From Paramarasmius palmivorus (taxonomy: Eukaryota > Basidiomycota > Agaricomycetes > Agaricales > Marasmiaceae), in assembly GCA_037176845.1 (NCBI GenBank), contig JAYKXP010000073.1, positions 186,001 through 250,000 on the forward strand: 64,000 nucleotides of DNA, read 5' to 3'. A program made the translations under genes and the position numbers. The notes under the pieces are model-generated. The model was not told where the DNA came from, searched no databases, and worked only from the letters and a program-made list of their open reading frames with translations. This document shows, one piece after another, positions 22,727 through 34,310 of the stretch (position 1 is the first letter of the stretch; the number at the start of each line of letters is the position of its first letter).

Positions 22727-23118
22727 ATGTTCTTCGTATGTCACCTCTTCGTCGACTGCTCGTGCGTCGACTAACCGTCTTCCCAGATCGCTCAATCCCT
22801 CCCATCCAAGGCAAACGAAGAAGCCACTTGCCCTTGCTGTAACACGTTCGTGAAATTCCGACTAGTCTTGTTTGAACGAAGGCCTTACCTCTGTTTTAGC
22901 TGCGTGTGCAAGCCTGGCGAATGCGTACGTGGAACATCCCTCGTCGTTCTTCTACCCCGATTGACTACCGAATAGACCCCCCATGCTCCCAAGGAAGGAG
23001 AGAACACGTGTGCTTGCTGCGACGGGTGCGTTCCTGACTTCCAGAAGTCACACAGAGGTATTGAAGCTGATGTTCTTTTCCCAGCTGCGTCTGCAAGCCC
23101 GGCGAATGCAAGCCATGA
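22727..23118 (+). CDS. Metallothionein, 58 aa, two Cys modules, five exons
   Basis: A Cys-rich metal-binding peptide spliced from five exons: 22727-22735, 22787-22845, 22900-22924, 22976-23025 and 23085-23118. Module 1 reads TCPCCNTCVCKPGEC and module 2 reads TCACCDGCVCKPGEC, each CxCCxxCxCxxxxC with six Cys, joined by TPHAPKEGEN; the protein ends KP. There are 12 Cys in 58 residues, no His cluster, and the only aromatics are the two N-terminal Phe. All four introns have GT donors and AG acceptors and are about 50-59 bp. Each module is cut by a phase-2 intron at the same point (two residues after the CC pair). Such peptides bind Cu(I), Zn or Cd in the cytosol; the metal preference cannot be told from sequence. 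The gene is too finely split to appear as an open frame. Confidence 0.85.
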
Positions 23119-23806
23119 ACATCCAAATAATGGTAGCAAGCAATTCGCCTTTCTCATGTAGTTTCTGAGTAGCCATTATGATAAATTTGTAAAATTGTAG
23201 AAATCAAGTAGCGATATGATGGAAAGTTGTGTTATGGAGTAACAAGACAGATTGGCTGGACAAAGAACGTGTCGGTGGCAGGATCACATTTGACTGGGAT
23301 CTTCCTGTGGCGCAATTTCCTCATGTGCCGCCCCGTGCTTTAAATCCCCATATGTAATAAGCACCACTTCTGACTGGATCCTGACACTCACCAAAGCTTC
23401 TGAAAGCCACCTTCAGTTATGGATCCCATTAATCCCAGTCATTCTTGTTCCTGGGGCTTCGCTGAACGACCTCGTGTGTGATCACAAGGCAAGAACAAGT
23501 GAAATCCCGACGCAGGCCGACGGGCTGCAGTCTTTTCATGGCAGGACTAGCCATATAATTCATGACAAGTCATAGCTCTTTCAAGCAACTTTCAAAATTT
23601 CGGCCAGGTGACTCGTGTGGAATTGGATATTTAAAGGGTGCTAGGGTTCTGTCCTTGTGGAAGGAGTTACAAAGACAGGAACGGATGTGCTGTATTGCGT
23701 TGAACTGGCAAAGGCTAGCAGTGAAACCAAAAGCAACGGCATGTCATCGCACCATTACGAATTCTCACCCGAGATATAGAGGTATGATAACAGACTTCTA
23801 TCTAAG

Positions 23807-26543
23807 TCATAACTTTGAAAGTTCCTGGATTGCTGACAATAGACGCTCTAGTTTTTTATTCAGCTCCTCTCGGCGACCAGCAACCTGCGGGCTTTCCTGT
23901 GCCAAATCGTGGCAGATGCGAGCACCATCTTCACTGTGAATACGCAACCCTGCAAACAGGTTTGGAAGAAGATCCCTTTCAAGCCCACGAACCAACTCAT
24001 AGTCGATGGCTAAGGGCACCATGTCAGCGAATCGTTTATAAGCAACTAGAAATTCGGGTCAATGGATACGCCTCGGAATTACAGACCGGCAGCCTCTCAC
24101 CTTGGAAGTAGGCCCGAACTTCAGCCATGATGTTTAGGGCTGGTTCCATATCATCTGGTGGCAGCAGTCTTGAAAGGTCTTCCGTTTTCACAGAGAGGCC
24201 GATCGCAGCAAGGGCGGTTGGGGCGGCTTGTATTTCAGGGCCTACTCCATCGACTAGAGCCTGATGCAATAGTTTTGGATTCTTCACCTCTTGACGCTTT
24301 CCTTTGTAATATCCGAGGAATTTGTCCCGATAGTCACAAAAGTAATGGGTGTTCGAGGTGAAGGGGTGATTTTCCAGGCTGACCAGCCAATCTATGTAAC
24401 GAAGAGCGGCTTCGTGTCGTTTTTGTAGATACTCTTGAATGACCAATCTGGAAAACTTGAAGGGAATGCTCAAAAGAGATGGAATGTGTGGCTTACCTTA
24501 CTTGACGTTCGAGATGGCCTTGTCCAAAAGCGCCAAAATGTTCCAAAACGAGATGGGTGGCATCTTTGAGAGTACCATGGTACACTTCATCGCAAAGCGT
24601 GTTTGCGGGTTTTGACCAACGAGATGTTATCTCAGAGATGAACGACTCCTCGACTACTTATGGATGATTCCCCGGAAGTTCACGAGTACGAGCACTATAA
24701 CCAAAGTCATTCCCATGGTATGATCTGGACACGAAGAGCTGAACTCACTCCCGTGCCCGTTCCATTACTGTATCGACAGATATGATATCAGTCAGCTCAG
24801 TATTGGTGAGTTGTCCTTCGGCCTCTTCTTCATGCTTGATGAAAGGTGGATCGGGGTCCGGTACAAGGCCTTCGACGAGTTCCGTACCCTCAAAAGGCTG
24901 AAACCTCGGCGCAGTACTCCGAATGGCCTTCCTAAACTTCTCCTGCGACGGCCTGATAACCTGAAGAAGTCCCCGCGAGTTGGGTACCCCTTCCACATGT
25001 TTGCTAATCGTCGCGGCAAAAACGTGAATCATCGATGAAATCTCGGTTTGAGGATCTTTAGTTGGCTCCTTTGGTAGTTCGCGAAGAGACTCCCGGACTT
25101 CCTGAATCATATGGCTGAGCTCGGCTTGTATCGCGGGGAGCCTATTCGGAATTCGTTCAACATGTTACACGAAGCTCCTGAAAGAGCGGCGTACCTTTGA
25201 GATATCAGGTTGGAAAGAATGTCACTAAGGCGGTTGACCAAGTTGCCCGTTCGTAGGTACTTCTGATACGTAGCATCCAAGTCTCTCCAAGGTGACATCG
25301 TGGCAAAAAACTTGTTCTCGTTCTCCCGAGCTTGCTCCCAGGTGATCCCCTTTTGTAGGTCAGAAGTGCCAGGTTGTTTGACGCAGAACCAGTTGTTTGT
25401 CAAGCGTTGATTCTCCCCTCGTATGAAGCCGAGCCATTCATGTTCGTCTCCACGTTCGATACGATCCGGTTTGGTTAGGACACCTAGGCGTTTACCGAGA
25501 ATTAAAAGTGAAAAACTCGCGAGCGAGGAAAAGTACATACCAACAGTGCGTTCACCATTCACGTCAAACTGCTTGGCAAGCTGGAGAGCCCCTTGATTCA
25601 TGAAGTCCGCTGTAGAATGCCATTCAGTACAAGCAGAAAGTGTAATCATCAGAGAAAGCCTGACTTTCGCAAGAGACAGTTAGGAGAATGATACAACTCG
25701 GCTTCTGAATGTATGATTCCACCATACTCTGTACGAGATCTATGTCGGCAGTATTGCCATCTGACGTCGTGCGGATCAATCCTGCAAAAGTTTGTATCTG
25801 CATCAGTGAATCGCAAACGCCCAAGAACCGTGACGGGTATATCTCACCAGGTAGATCAACGAACGACAAGTCCACGACGTCACGCCCAGATATATCCAGA
25901 CCAATGCTGTTAGTGGAGAATGCGTCGGTTTTGATATTATCCATAATCTCATTCTCCAAGAAACGTTGTCGGTCGATGTGTGGGTTGAAAATGGCCCGCT
26001 GTGCACGGCGAATGCGTTCTTCGACGTCTTCCTTTTTGTATATAGTATCGCCAAACTGTTCGAGACGAACTTGGCCCAGTTTTTGGCCGTTACTGTCCGT
26101 GATGAAACGAAGAGAAACTCGGCATTCCCATGGTTGGTCGGATGACTTTAAACGAACCTCTGTAGGGCATCTAGGAATATATGCTTTGAGAACAGCTTTT
26201 GCGATCGCTATGCTAGTAGGGGACCTACCGAGTACACGTTCCCGATGCTCTAGGAAGTGTGATCCCGTTCAGAATCGCCTCAATCAAGGAGGACTTTCCT
26301 GCGCTCTGGTTCCCTACAACGGCAATTTGAGGTAGATCGATGTCGACTTGAGCCCTAAAACTGGCATCAAGTTGGGAATTTCAAAGAGAACAAGACGGTA
26401 GCTTACCCAGTGTCATGCAGCTTGTTGACCGTATCGAGCATACGGCGACCTTCCGGGGACAATTTAACGCCAAAGGAATTGATGGCCTCTGTAGGGCTGC
26501 TTGTCACTTCGGTTCGGGCGTCGACATCCATGTCTCGAGACAT
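23807..26543 (-). CDS. Dynamin-like (Mx-type) large GTPase, intact copy
   Basis: Predicted dynamin-superfamily GTPase of roughly 700 residues, involved in membrane fission or remodelling. The start at 26543 ([13 protein letters not shown]) was preferred over an upstream frame extension by comparison with the plus-strand paralogue. GTPase motifs: G1 GNQSAGKSS, switch I region [11 protein letters not shown]3 DLPG (FVDLPG), G4 TKPD ([16 protein letters not shown]). The middle/stalk region includes [20 protein letters not shown] and [19 protein letters not shown], then [11 protein letters not shown] and [15 protein letters not shown]. The C-terminal GTPase effector helix reads [15 protein letters not shown] and ends [10 protein letters not shown]. 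No PH or proline-rich domain is visible, which fits Mx/Vps1-type members. About ten introns sit at positions shared with the copy at 51.6 kb. All exon joins checked keep the frame. Confidence 0.88.
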
Positions 26544-26644
26544 GGTAGCGAATGTGCGGTTGTGGTACCAAAGTAGCAATGTGGGGGGTCTGAAAGAAAG
26601 CTGAGTGTGCAAGAGCTCTAGATGTAGGAGTTCTTAATCAAACC

Positions 26645-26856
26645 TTATTGTGAAGGCGGCTGATCGGTGTCTTGAGTGTCACAACGACGCTTACCGCGGG
26701 TGGTAATCTTGTATTTAAAGCGATTAGCTGTGAATAGTATGTATTAGGAAAGGTTATAGAACGAATATGAGAGTATTACCGACCTTGCTTCGTCCATCTA
26801 ATCCGCGAAGGGATAAGACTCCATTTCTTCAACTCGAACAGTATAACCTTGGGCAT
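26645..26856 (-). CDS. Possible small basic protein, 51 aa
   Basis: ATG at 26856 opens MPKVILFELKKWSLIPSRIR, then WTKQ. A GTCGGT donor and a CACAG acceptor join it to ANRFKYKITTRGKRRCDTQD, ending at TAA 26645. The donor is weak, and the reading depends on it. The product would be strongly basic. It lies about 100 bp upstream of the dynamin start on the same strand and could instead be part of that gene's leader. Confidence 0.25.
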
Positions 26857-29800
26857 TGGTTCGTGCGCTGAAGACGAGGCTCATTCCCACAGTTGTCTGG
26901 CTGCTCACGATCTGTGGACCCACTGCATTTACGATTCATGATGGTGATTCGTAAAGCTTGCCAAACTTGTACAGGAGTTTTTTGTGTTTCATGGCAGGTA
27001 TCAGAATAGGCCTGATAATAACGATACGGCTTCATTTAGTCAAAAACAAAGAGCTATGCATGTAGCAACTCACCTAGCTCTTGTCTACTCCTGACTGACA
27101 AGCCTCCAGATACCCCCAACCACAGCGGGATAGTGAATTCGACAATTCCACTGACTACCGACTATCAAACAGGGGCGGGGAATGCAGAAAAACGTTATCA
27201 CAAGCGGCCGTGTTGGCATCTGGATACTGTTAAAATGGGATGAACGTCAAGTAAGCTCTAAGGGGTCGAGGGTTTTTGCATGGAATTGCCATTCCCGGAT
27301 TCCCCGGGTCAGACTCTTTGGAACGATAAGCTAGACATGGTGTAAGAATGCAGCCAACAAAGGAGTGACATTAACAAGCGCACCATTAGTAACCTGAGGT
27401 TTGAACCTGGATGCTCATTGCCTTCGCTTCCTTGACACTGATGTTGAGATTCGACCTGGTGCCCCGCTGAAATCACAATAGTGTCTCCGAGAAGGCTGAA
27501 AGGTGCGATTTCAATATCTAATAACGCTCCTTGACTGCGTCTTGAGGTAGAAAATGTACACTCTTCGCTGAAATGGGCAATTGAAAAAAAATCAAAAGAC
27601 ACCACAAAACCGATGACACGTACCTTCGAAGAACTCTTTCTTTTCTTTCTGCATCACTACGCCTAGTCCTATCATTCAATATCTCGAAAGGGATGTATTC
27701 AGAATGAGTTATGCAAGCTATGGCTAGGTATGAAGAGGACCTGGCAGACGATGGGGGTGAGTGAGCGGGTTGCAAGAAAACCATGATTGACTACTTCACT
27801 TTGGGCAAAAATGAAGCGAAGAAGGATCCCCAGTGAGAGCCGTAAGCGATGGTCAACTATCGATGAATAATTCAAATTTCGGAGACAAGGATGGTGGTCA
27901 AAGATCAAAAGAAGTTTCAACCCAGCTCATCACCTTGTAGCGGCGGAATACCGGCCCGCGCTATGCCAGCATCCTCAGCCCTCACAAACTCTACTCGACA
28001 AACACGACTGTTTGAGGTCAAATACTGTACAGCAGATATCACACACAATTCAAACGTGCTTCTGGTTATTATGCATCGTAAGAAATCGAAAATAGCCTGG
28101 GAGGTACCATGAGCGCTCACTCAAGCGCCTGAAACCGTGAGAATTGCTGATATCTCCACCTTGCTTTGCACCATCATTTTTGCGTACACGAACCACTTAT
28201 TCTCACTATCCTAACAACGATTATCTGTCTTTCTCCGTGTCTCCGCCGTTAACTTTGGGTGCTAAGCTTTCTGACGTCGTTTTAGGCCAGTTCCGTGGTG
28301 CACCATGCGCAGGCGCACTCAGTACGGTTTTAATCTCGCCCTATTTGGGCATTGGCCAGATCCCAAGTACCAGGTAAGAGGACCCTGCCTTTAACCTTAG
28401 GCGTTAACGGGTATGTACTGTACCCCAGTCTGAATAAAGGTAAGCTTTCACGCGTTTCGCTTTCGCTCAGCTATCGGCGTTTTATTTGCTAAAATACCGA
28501 CCCTTTATTCAGGGTTCAAATTACAGGTCAAGTCACCGGACGCCAAGGGCCCATTTGGGGCGATTTCGAATATCATTTGACACCCTCACATGATAATTTC
28601 CTGGTATGCCAATTTCCTGACCCCCGCTATGCCTCGTTGCAAACTTGCTGTCAGAGAAGGTTTACCCAGGTCTATGAAAAAGGCATTCTTTCAGCTTGGG
28701 CGTAGAACTGTGCCGACCACAAATAACACCGCGGGCAATTAATCAAATTGCCTAAACACCTGGACACCTACATCAATTCGCCGGTATGACAAGTGAATAG
28801 GATAAGGATCGTGAATAAATCGTGAAGATCTCCAAAAAACGCCGGTTGCCCATTCTCAGCTCTTCTAGCACACCTAGACCCTTCAGAATGATGCGCCCAA
28901 GGAGGGAACCAACAGAACATACCCGATGACCGCGGCTACTTGAAAATTTCCCGCCCCTGTCGAGGGGCTTGTTCGTAAAGGATTCCCAAGGTAAGTGGCT
29001 GCCACTTGGAATACGAGTTCATGGTCTCACGGGATCCCTTTGCTGAACTCGTCAATGATCATGTGTAAAGGTCAGGAATGTTGACGAGTTTTGTTGCATG
29101 AGAGCGCTTACAAACACGTTTTCCCGGACTTTGCCGCTGGGTCAAACCCTACGTCATTACTTATAACTTATCGATGAAGTTCACTTCGTCTAGATTGTGG
29201 TGGCACTAGCAAGTTAGTCGCATATCCAGAAACCACAAATAAGATTTTGCATATTTTTGGTGAGTGGTCAACGGCGCCACACTGACGTCTTGCAGCCTGT
29301 CGAACGAGGAGACCAATAAGGTGCAATTGAGACAGAACTACGGCAAGGTTGTTTGAGCAGTATGCACTCTCTACGCGTCGAGATAAACTTCAAGATGCTC
29401 TATAATCCTCCAAAATCATGGGATGTCGATATTGGTCTTCAAAGGCGTGTCACGCTGCCCATTATTGTTCATGAATGCTGTTCTGCACCACTGACATTCA
29501 TTAAATGGTTACAGGTTACCCATCTTCCAAGACAAGAAGGGCATATACGTGTCTATTTACACGGTCTTCTCGGCGAGAAGGACGAGAAACGACCCAAAGC
29601 ACTCTCTCGGGACCGCAAATTTCAAAGATGATGTTCTAAGGTGTCAACATCCACCTACAAGTACTTCTGTTTTTGCAGTCACTCAATAACGCCGCATCCC
29701 TGTCACTGGCCTATCGGATCCTCAAGTTAGGACAAATCTTCTGAGGTCCTGGTACACCCCTGGCCTACGAAACGCCTTCCATTACTCGGGTAGTTCTAGG

Positions 29801-32800
29801 TCGAACAAGAACTTCTGCTGTCACTTGTTGGACTCACCGGGCATCTGTAAATGAATGGCCGCCGAGCTCAAGGCTTCGAATGAGCTCAGTGGCACCATGA
29901 ATACACGTGGAACGTCGGCTACAGTGCGCAATGTATCTGGATTAAGTCTGATATCAGCTTTCCGAGGTCACTTGTTCTCCCGCAGATAACCGTGAAAAGC
30001 CTTGCATACCGTCAAGACACGGCTCCGAAGGATGCTTCCAAGCTGGCTGCTGCGCTCATTGGTCTTCGAGAAGTTGTTTCGTGCTATTAATGATGAATTT
30101 CTAGCCCATCCAGGCGACAGTTCCTCGATACTCTTGTCAAGTCGATCCCACTCTGATGTCTTCTATTCAAGTCGGTGCCGTTAAACTACCCGTGGTGGAT
30201 CATTTGTCTCTTCATCTTCAAAATTAAACCGTGAGCCGTCTGTCACTTCGATGTTCCATGGATGCCATGAAGTCTAACAGAGCTTCTAGGACCTCGGAAA
30301 GCCATCGAGCCGCCATCGGATCTTCTTTGGACGCTGCGGAACTGACGCCAGGACTTCAACGTGTTCCAATGGCGCCTTAACACGTTCCCCAGCGGCCGCG
30401 TAAAAAATGAAAGGCTTCCAGGCCGTCAATACTACTTAGCGCTGGCTCGATCCGCTGGCCAATTGGTAAGTGGCGGGCTTCGCTTAAACGTTGAGCAACA
30501 TCTGAATGGAACAGGTAAAAATCTGGGATTCTATTGACCAGTTTTTTTTTGCTACGAACTATCTATACTTGAGCAGTTCAGATTCTGGTTCAGCTTCGTT
30601 CTCTGTGAACCATGAACCGAGGCCAAACTACTCCGCGCCGTGGCAAAAGTTACAATCCTAGGACCTCTTTATGCTGTACATGAGATGTCAGTGTGGACTT
30701 AATTAATTTGACCTGCTCATTAATGGTTGTGACTGCGTTTCCGTAGCTTCGTTGCAGTCTGCGCTATGGCTCAGCACGGGCAACTCAACGCCGTGATGTG
30801 ATCTTTTGGGCGCTTAGCGGAAGTGACGCTCAGGCGTTCCGCCAATCAAGCCTACGCGAAACTTCATTCTTGGTCAACTTTACTGCCTCTTGATTTATTA
30901 CCCCCCACGTCGTTGTAAACAGTCACTATGATTCTGTACTGGGCAGCTGCTCAACGCAAGGATATTCGCCAACCACGTCAATGGGACACTAAGCGACTTC
31001 ATTCAGACTTCATCCTTGACAAGTCGATGGGCCGCCTTTCGTTCTATTCGTTCTATTGCACATTCTAGTTTCACTCTGAGAAGCGGAGAGTAATAATGTG
31101 GAATAATCTTGCGGATGAGCACGTTTGTAATGACACGTTCAGTATCGGTGGCCATACATGCGACGTAGTAGTGATGTATCTCTCAGCGACTATCATGATA
31201 GGAACTAACACGTACGTCTCCAGAGAGCTTCTCTGATAGGCAACGCTGGCACCATCAGTCAGTCCTTTAACAAGACACAATCTCTGTCCTGCCGCCATCC
31301 TACAAGTCAATCTCTGTCATGACTCACGATCACAGCCGCGACTGATAATCTAGAGAATCTGCGTAAAATGAGAGTCCCAGAAATGGGAGGACGCAAAATC
31401 ACTGTGAGTTCTGACGAGATAGGCTTCGATCCCATTTACTCTCGAACCGCGGAGCTTGCCAGTCTCTAACTATAGCCCGGGCGGTACTTCACACACATTT
31501 TCTGAGCCTACGCGTCCCATTTTCGACTAAGTTACCTGTCAGATTCCTATAGCCAAGGATCAACCACTGACTCACTCCGAACACTTCCCAAGCGCACTGA
31601 GTGGAGCCTCTCTGTTTAATTGTTCGTTATTCAAAACTTAAGCTGTGGAGGTGGCTCGACGTCCTCGTCCTATTCCAAAAGAGCTGGAACCTCCATTGAT
31701 TGTCAACAAAGAACCTCACAGCCACCGATTGACGTGTTCTGGACAGAAAACATTGAAGGAAGAATGTACAAAGAATGGAAGACTGTCGTTTCCATCAGCA
31801 GCCAAAGGAATTAGACGCGTCAAACTGTTTCGTATCCGTGTGGTGCCAGTGGGAGTATCCCAACGTCTGGTTATAGTGTCTGTTTTGAGTATGTAACTAA
31901 CTTCGGGCACAAACTGGTCCCCACCGAGCACGGGAGAAGCCTATTGATCGTAGAGATTTACAGTTCGCGATGGGATACTTATTCCACGGGCGAAGTGTAT
32001 ATCGAGGATAAGGGTTTGAAAAATTTTGATGGATGACTCAATTTGAAATGTGAGAAAAAGATAGACGCGGAATGAACAATGTGCTCCCAGTCATCGCCTT
32101 GTGCAGATCCTCCTGGGCGCAAATGATACCTAAGGTGAAGTTTTGCGCTCATGAACGCGTTCTGGGGGAACTGAAAGTGAGTCGCCATTTCTCACAAACG
32201 CACAATAAATTATTCGCCGACAACGTGCTACTTGACGTCAAGTTTGTTGGTTGTCATCTTTTGGCGTGCTGCCTCTAAGGTTTCCTACGGTGAGATGGCT
32301 GGGTGTAGAAATGCATAGATGCGAAGGAGATCGGGATGATGGTGGATCAGAGTGTACTGCGCGGCGGAGAAGTTAGAACTAACGTGGAAAGTACTTGTGG
32401 TGGAGTCCGTCAGATACGGTGTACGCATTCCTGTTGACATCGGTCGACATATCACAATCAGAAGAGTTTCTCATTGTCAGGAATATGGGCGTTTACTTGG
32501 AAACTGAATTGTTTCGACGGAAAAAGCTAGTTGATAGGTACGAATTCAAACGAGACTCGATTTGACCAGACTTTTCTGACGAGCCTGTTCGAACTGTCAG
32601 AGCCACGAAAACGACCAGAGATGAACCAAGCTCTTACCGCATTTTGGATGATTTATCGTTGTCTGCGTTACGTCCAATCTCTGGTAAAGTACTCCGATCA
32701 TGGGGGTATTGTGGAGGCGAATAGTAAAAGAAATTAGAAAAGGGACGAGAAACACAGCAGAAGTGCTACAAGTAGGACCACGGTTTGAACGGCGAGAAAG

Positions 32801-33074
32801 ATTGATATCGGTTCGATGGTCAAGTAAGGAACTCTGTGAAAAAAATCAGACTTGGTGGCTTCTGAATGCGATTAGACCTTACCTCACTTAGAGAGCGGCA
32901 TTCCGTACGCGAATATGACTATGAATATGTACCAAGCTATTGGATGACTGCAGCGAACTACAAGGATTAATCTCGACCTTTCGGGTCGGTGGATGTATAG
33001 GAAAATCTAGTCCTTATTCCACTGTCTCTGCATCGGGGTGCTTGACAGGTGAATGGAGGTATGGCCTAGCTTCC
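26857..33074. other. Gene-poor stretch, about 6 kb
   Basis: No gene could be recognised on either strand apart from the remnant at 29.9-30.4 kb listed separately. Frames at 27309-27605 and 27518-27784 (-), 29353-29631 (+) and 31645-31896 (+) lack motifs and consistent splice partners. No terminal repeats, reverse transcriptase or transposase motifs were seen. It may be old, decayed duplicated or mobile sequence. Confidence 0.4.
29900..30420 (-). pseudogene. Decayed coding remnant, family unknown
   Basis: The minus strand shows two protein-like runs in good composition, broken by stops: DPMAARWLSEVLEALLDFMA (about 30,270-30,330) and DRLDKSIEELSPGWARNSSL followed by RSRVLTVCKAF (about 30,010-30,150). 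The spacing and Leu/Trp pattern resemble the C-terminal parts of the large F-box-like families of Agaricomycetes, but that is only an impression; no F-box was found. Confidence 0.3.
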
Positions 33075-33345
33075 TAGGGTCACCCTGATGTCCCAGAACC
33101 TTCGTGGGGAAGCGAAACTGAAAAGATATTCCGGCGAAAGAGGAGAAAAACAAAAACTATGTTTCACGATATGACACTATGATGATCTGGAATTTTCGAA
33201 GGCAGAGAAAAGAACAAGTCGTTTCACTAGGACGACCTGATGAACTGGAATTGTGGGGTAAATCGGGAGGAAAAGAACCCACATTTATTTTCACCAGGAC
33301 AACCTGATGAACAGGAATTCTTCGCTAAACCATTAGAAACAAGAT
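33075..33345 (+). repeat. Imperfect direct repeat, unit about 60-67 bp
   Basis: Three clear copies start at 33,162 (TTTCACGATATGACACTATG), 33,222 (TTTCACTAGGACGACCTGAT) and 33,289 (TTTCACCAGGACAACCTGAT), each continuing to a GATGAnCnGGAATT-like segment. A fourth, weaker copy lies near 33,077 (GGTCACCCTGATGTCCCAGA). Between copies is a purine-rich spacer. Nothing comparable was seen elsewhere in the window. Confidence 0.6.
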
Positions 33346-33378
33346 AGTTCCTAGTAGATACAGAGCTATGGCAGAGAC

Positions 33379-33814
33379 TTACCTCCAAGACAACAGCATA
33401 GGGTTGATACTGAGGCGTTTTCTGATTATTGATGTATCGGACCGAGACTGAAAGTTTGTATAGTCTGTAAACTTGTCCGCTGAGCTGATGCTTCTACACG
33501 CTTCAGCTGGGTTGACCACAAGGTGCGCTTGGGAATTGCACGTAAACATCAGCTTCTGCCGATACAGTTTCTGACGAAGCATAACAAGAGTAATCCAACG
33601 ATTCGTAGGCATCAAAACTCCGGATGTTATCCATAGCCACGTGAGCTTCAACTGCCACTCTGCTCGGGTGAGTTGCATCAAACCTAATATTGATCAAGCG
33701 CGGCTCGGGGGCGAGAGCGGGCTCCCAGTATCCTGTATGTTGGCGATAATGACTTTCGCTTGCTGAGAGTGGCCATTGTAAGAGTAATCGGGGGGATTTT
33801 CTTATAATAGTCAA
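33379..33814 (-). CDS. Possible hypothetical protein
   Basis: Two overlapping minus-strand frames look partly protein-coding: ALAPEPRLINIRFDATHPSR with VAVEAHVAMDNIRSFDAYES (33503-33814), and NPAEACRSISSADKFTDYTN in another frame downstream. A splice between them was not established. No motif, signal peptide or helix is seen. It could be a decayed gene at the edge of the gene-poor stretch. Confidence 0.25.
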
Positions 33815-34310
33815 TTAAATCAGCCTAATAATCCTGGTTCATGAGAAAATTGTATCCCTGACCTGTGCTTCGTCTTCATTCGGTATAGCGTTGCCGGGTG
33901 TCACTGTATGACCTGTTTTGAACGATGGCGGAACATGTTACACCGCACACGACAGAAACGTGAAAACAGCATCCTAAGACCGCGAGTATTGGTATTCCCC
34001 GCAAGTGTTTCGTTTGGTTTCGTAGCCGGTTTGGTGGATGTTATGCCCAGAATGGAGCCTTGAGAAGGAGAAATCTGCGAGCCTGGTCAGGGAGCAGAGC
34101 CAACAGAGAGCGCGATGACAAATGCGGTGACACTCGGCGTCGGCGCGCCTTCCGAAAGCGGCCAAGTTTTGCCGTCTTCTTGAACCTAGCCTCCACGGTC
34201 GTGGGCAGTTGTTGGCCGTCGTTCGTCTCTCTCCCTCTTACCCCCACCATCTCCCCCAACACTAATCCGCCTTTGCTGTTGTAGTCGTCGATCAGCTCCT
34301 TTTGACCACA

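Noticed and set aside
27309..27784. Possible two-exon minus-strand gene
   Set aside because: Splicing at GTACGT/TTTCAG gives stops or frames of poor quality; no consistent product could be built.
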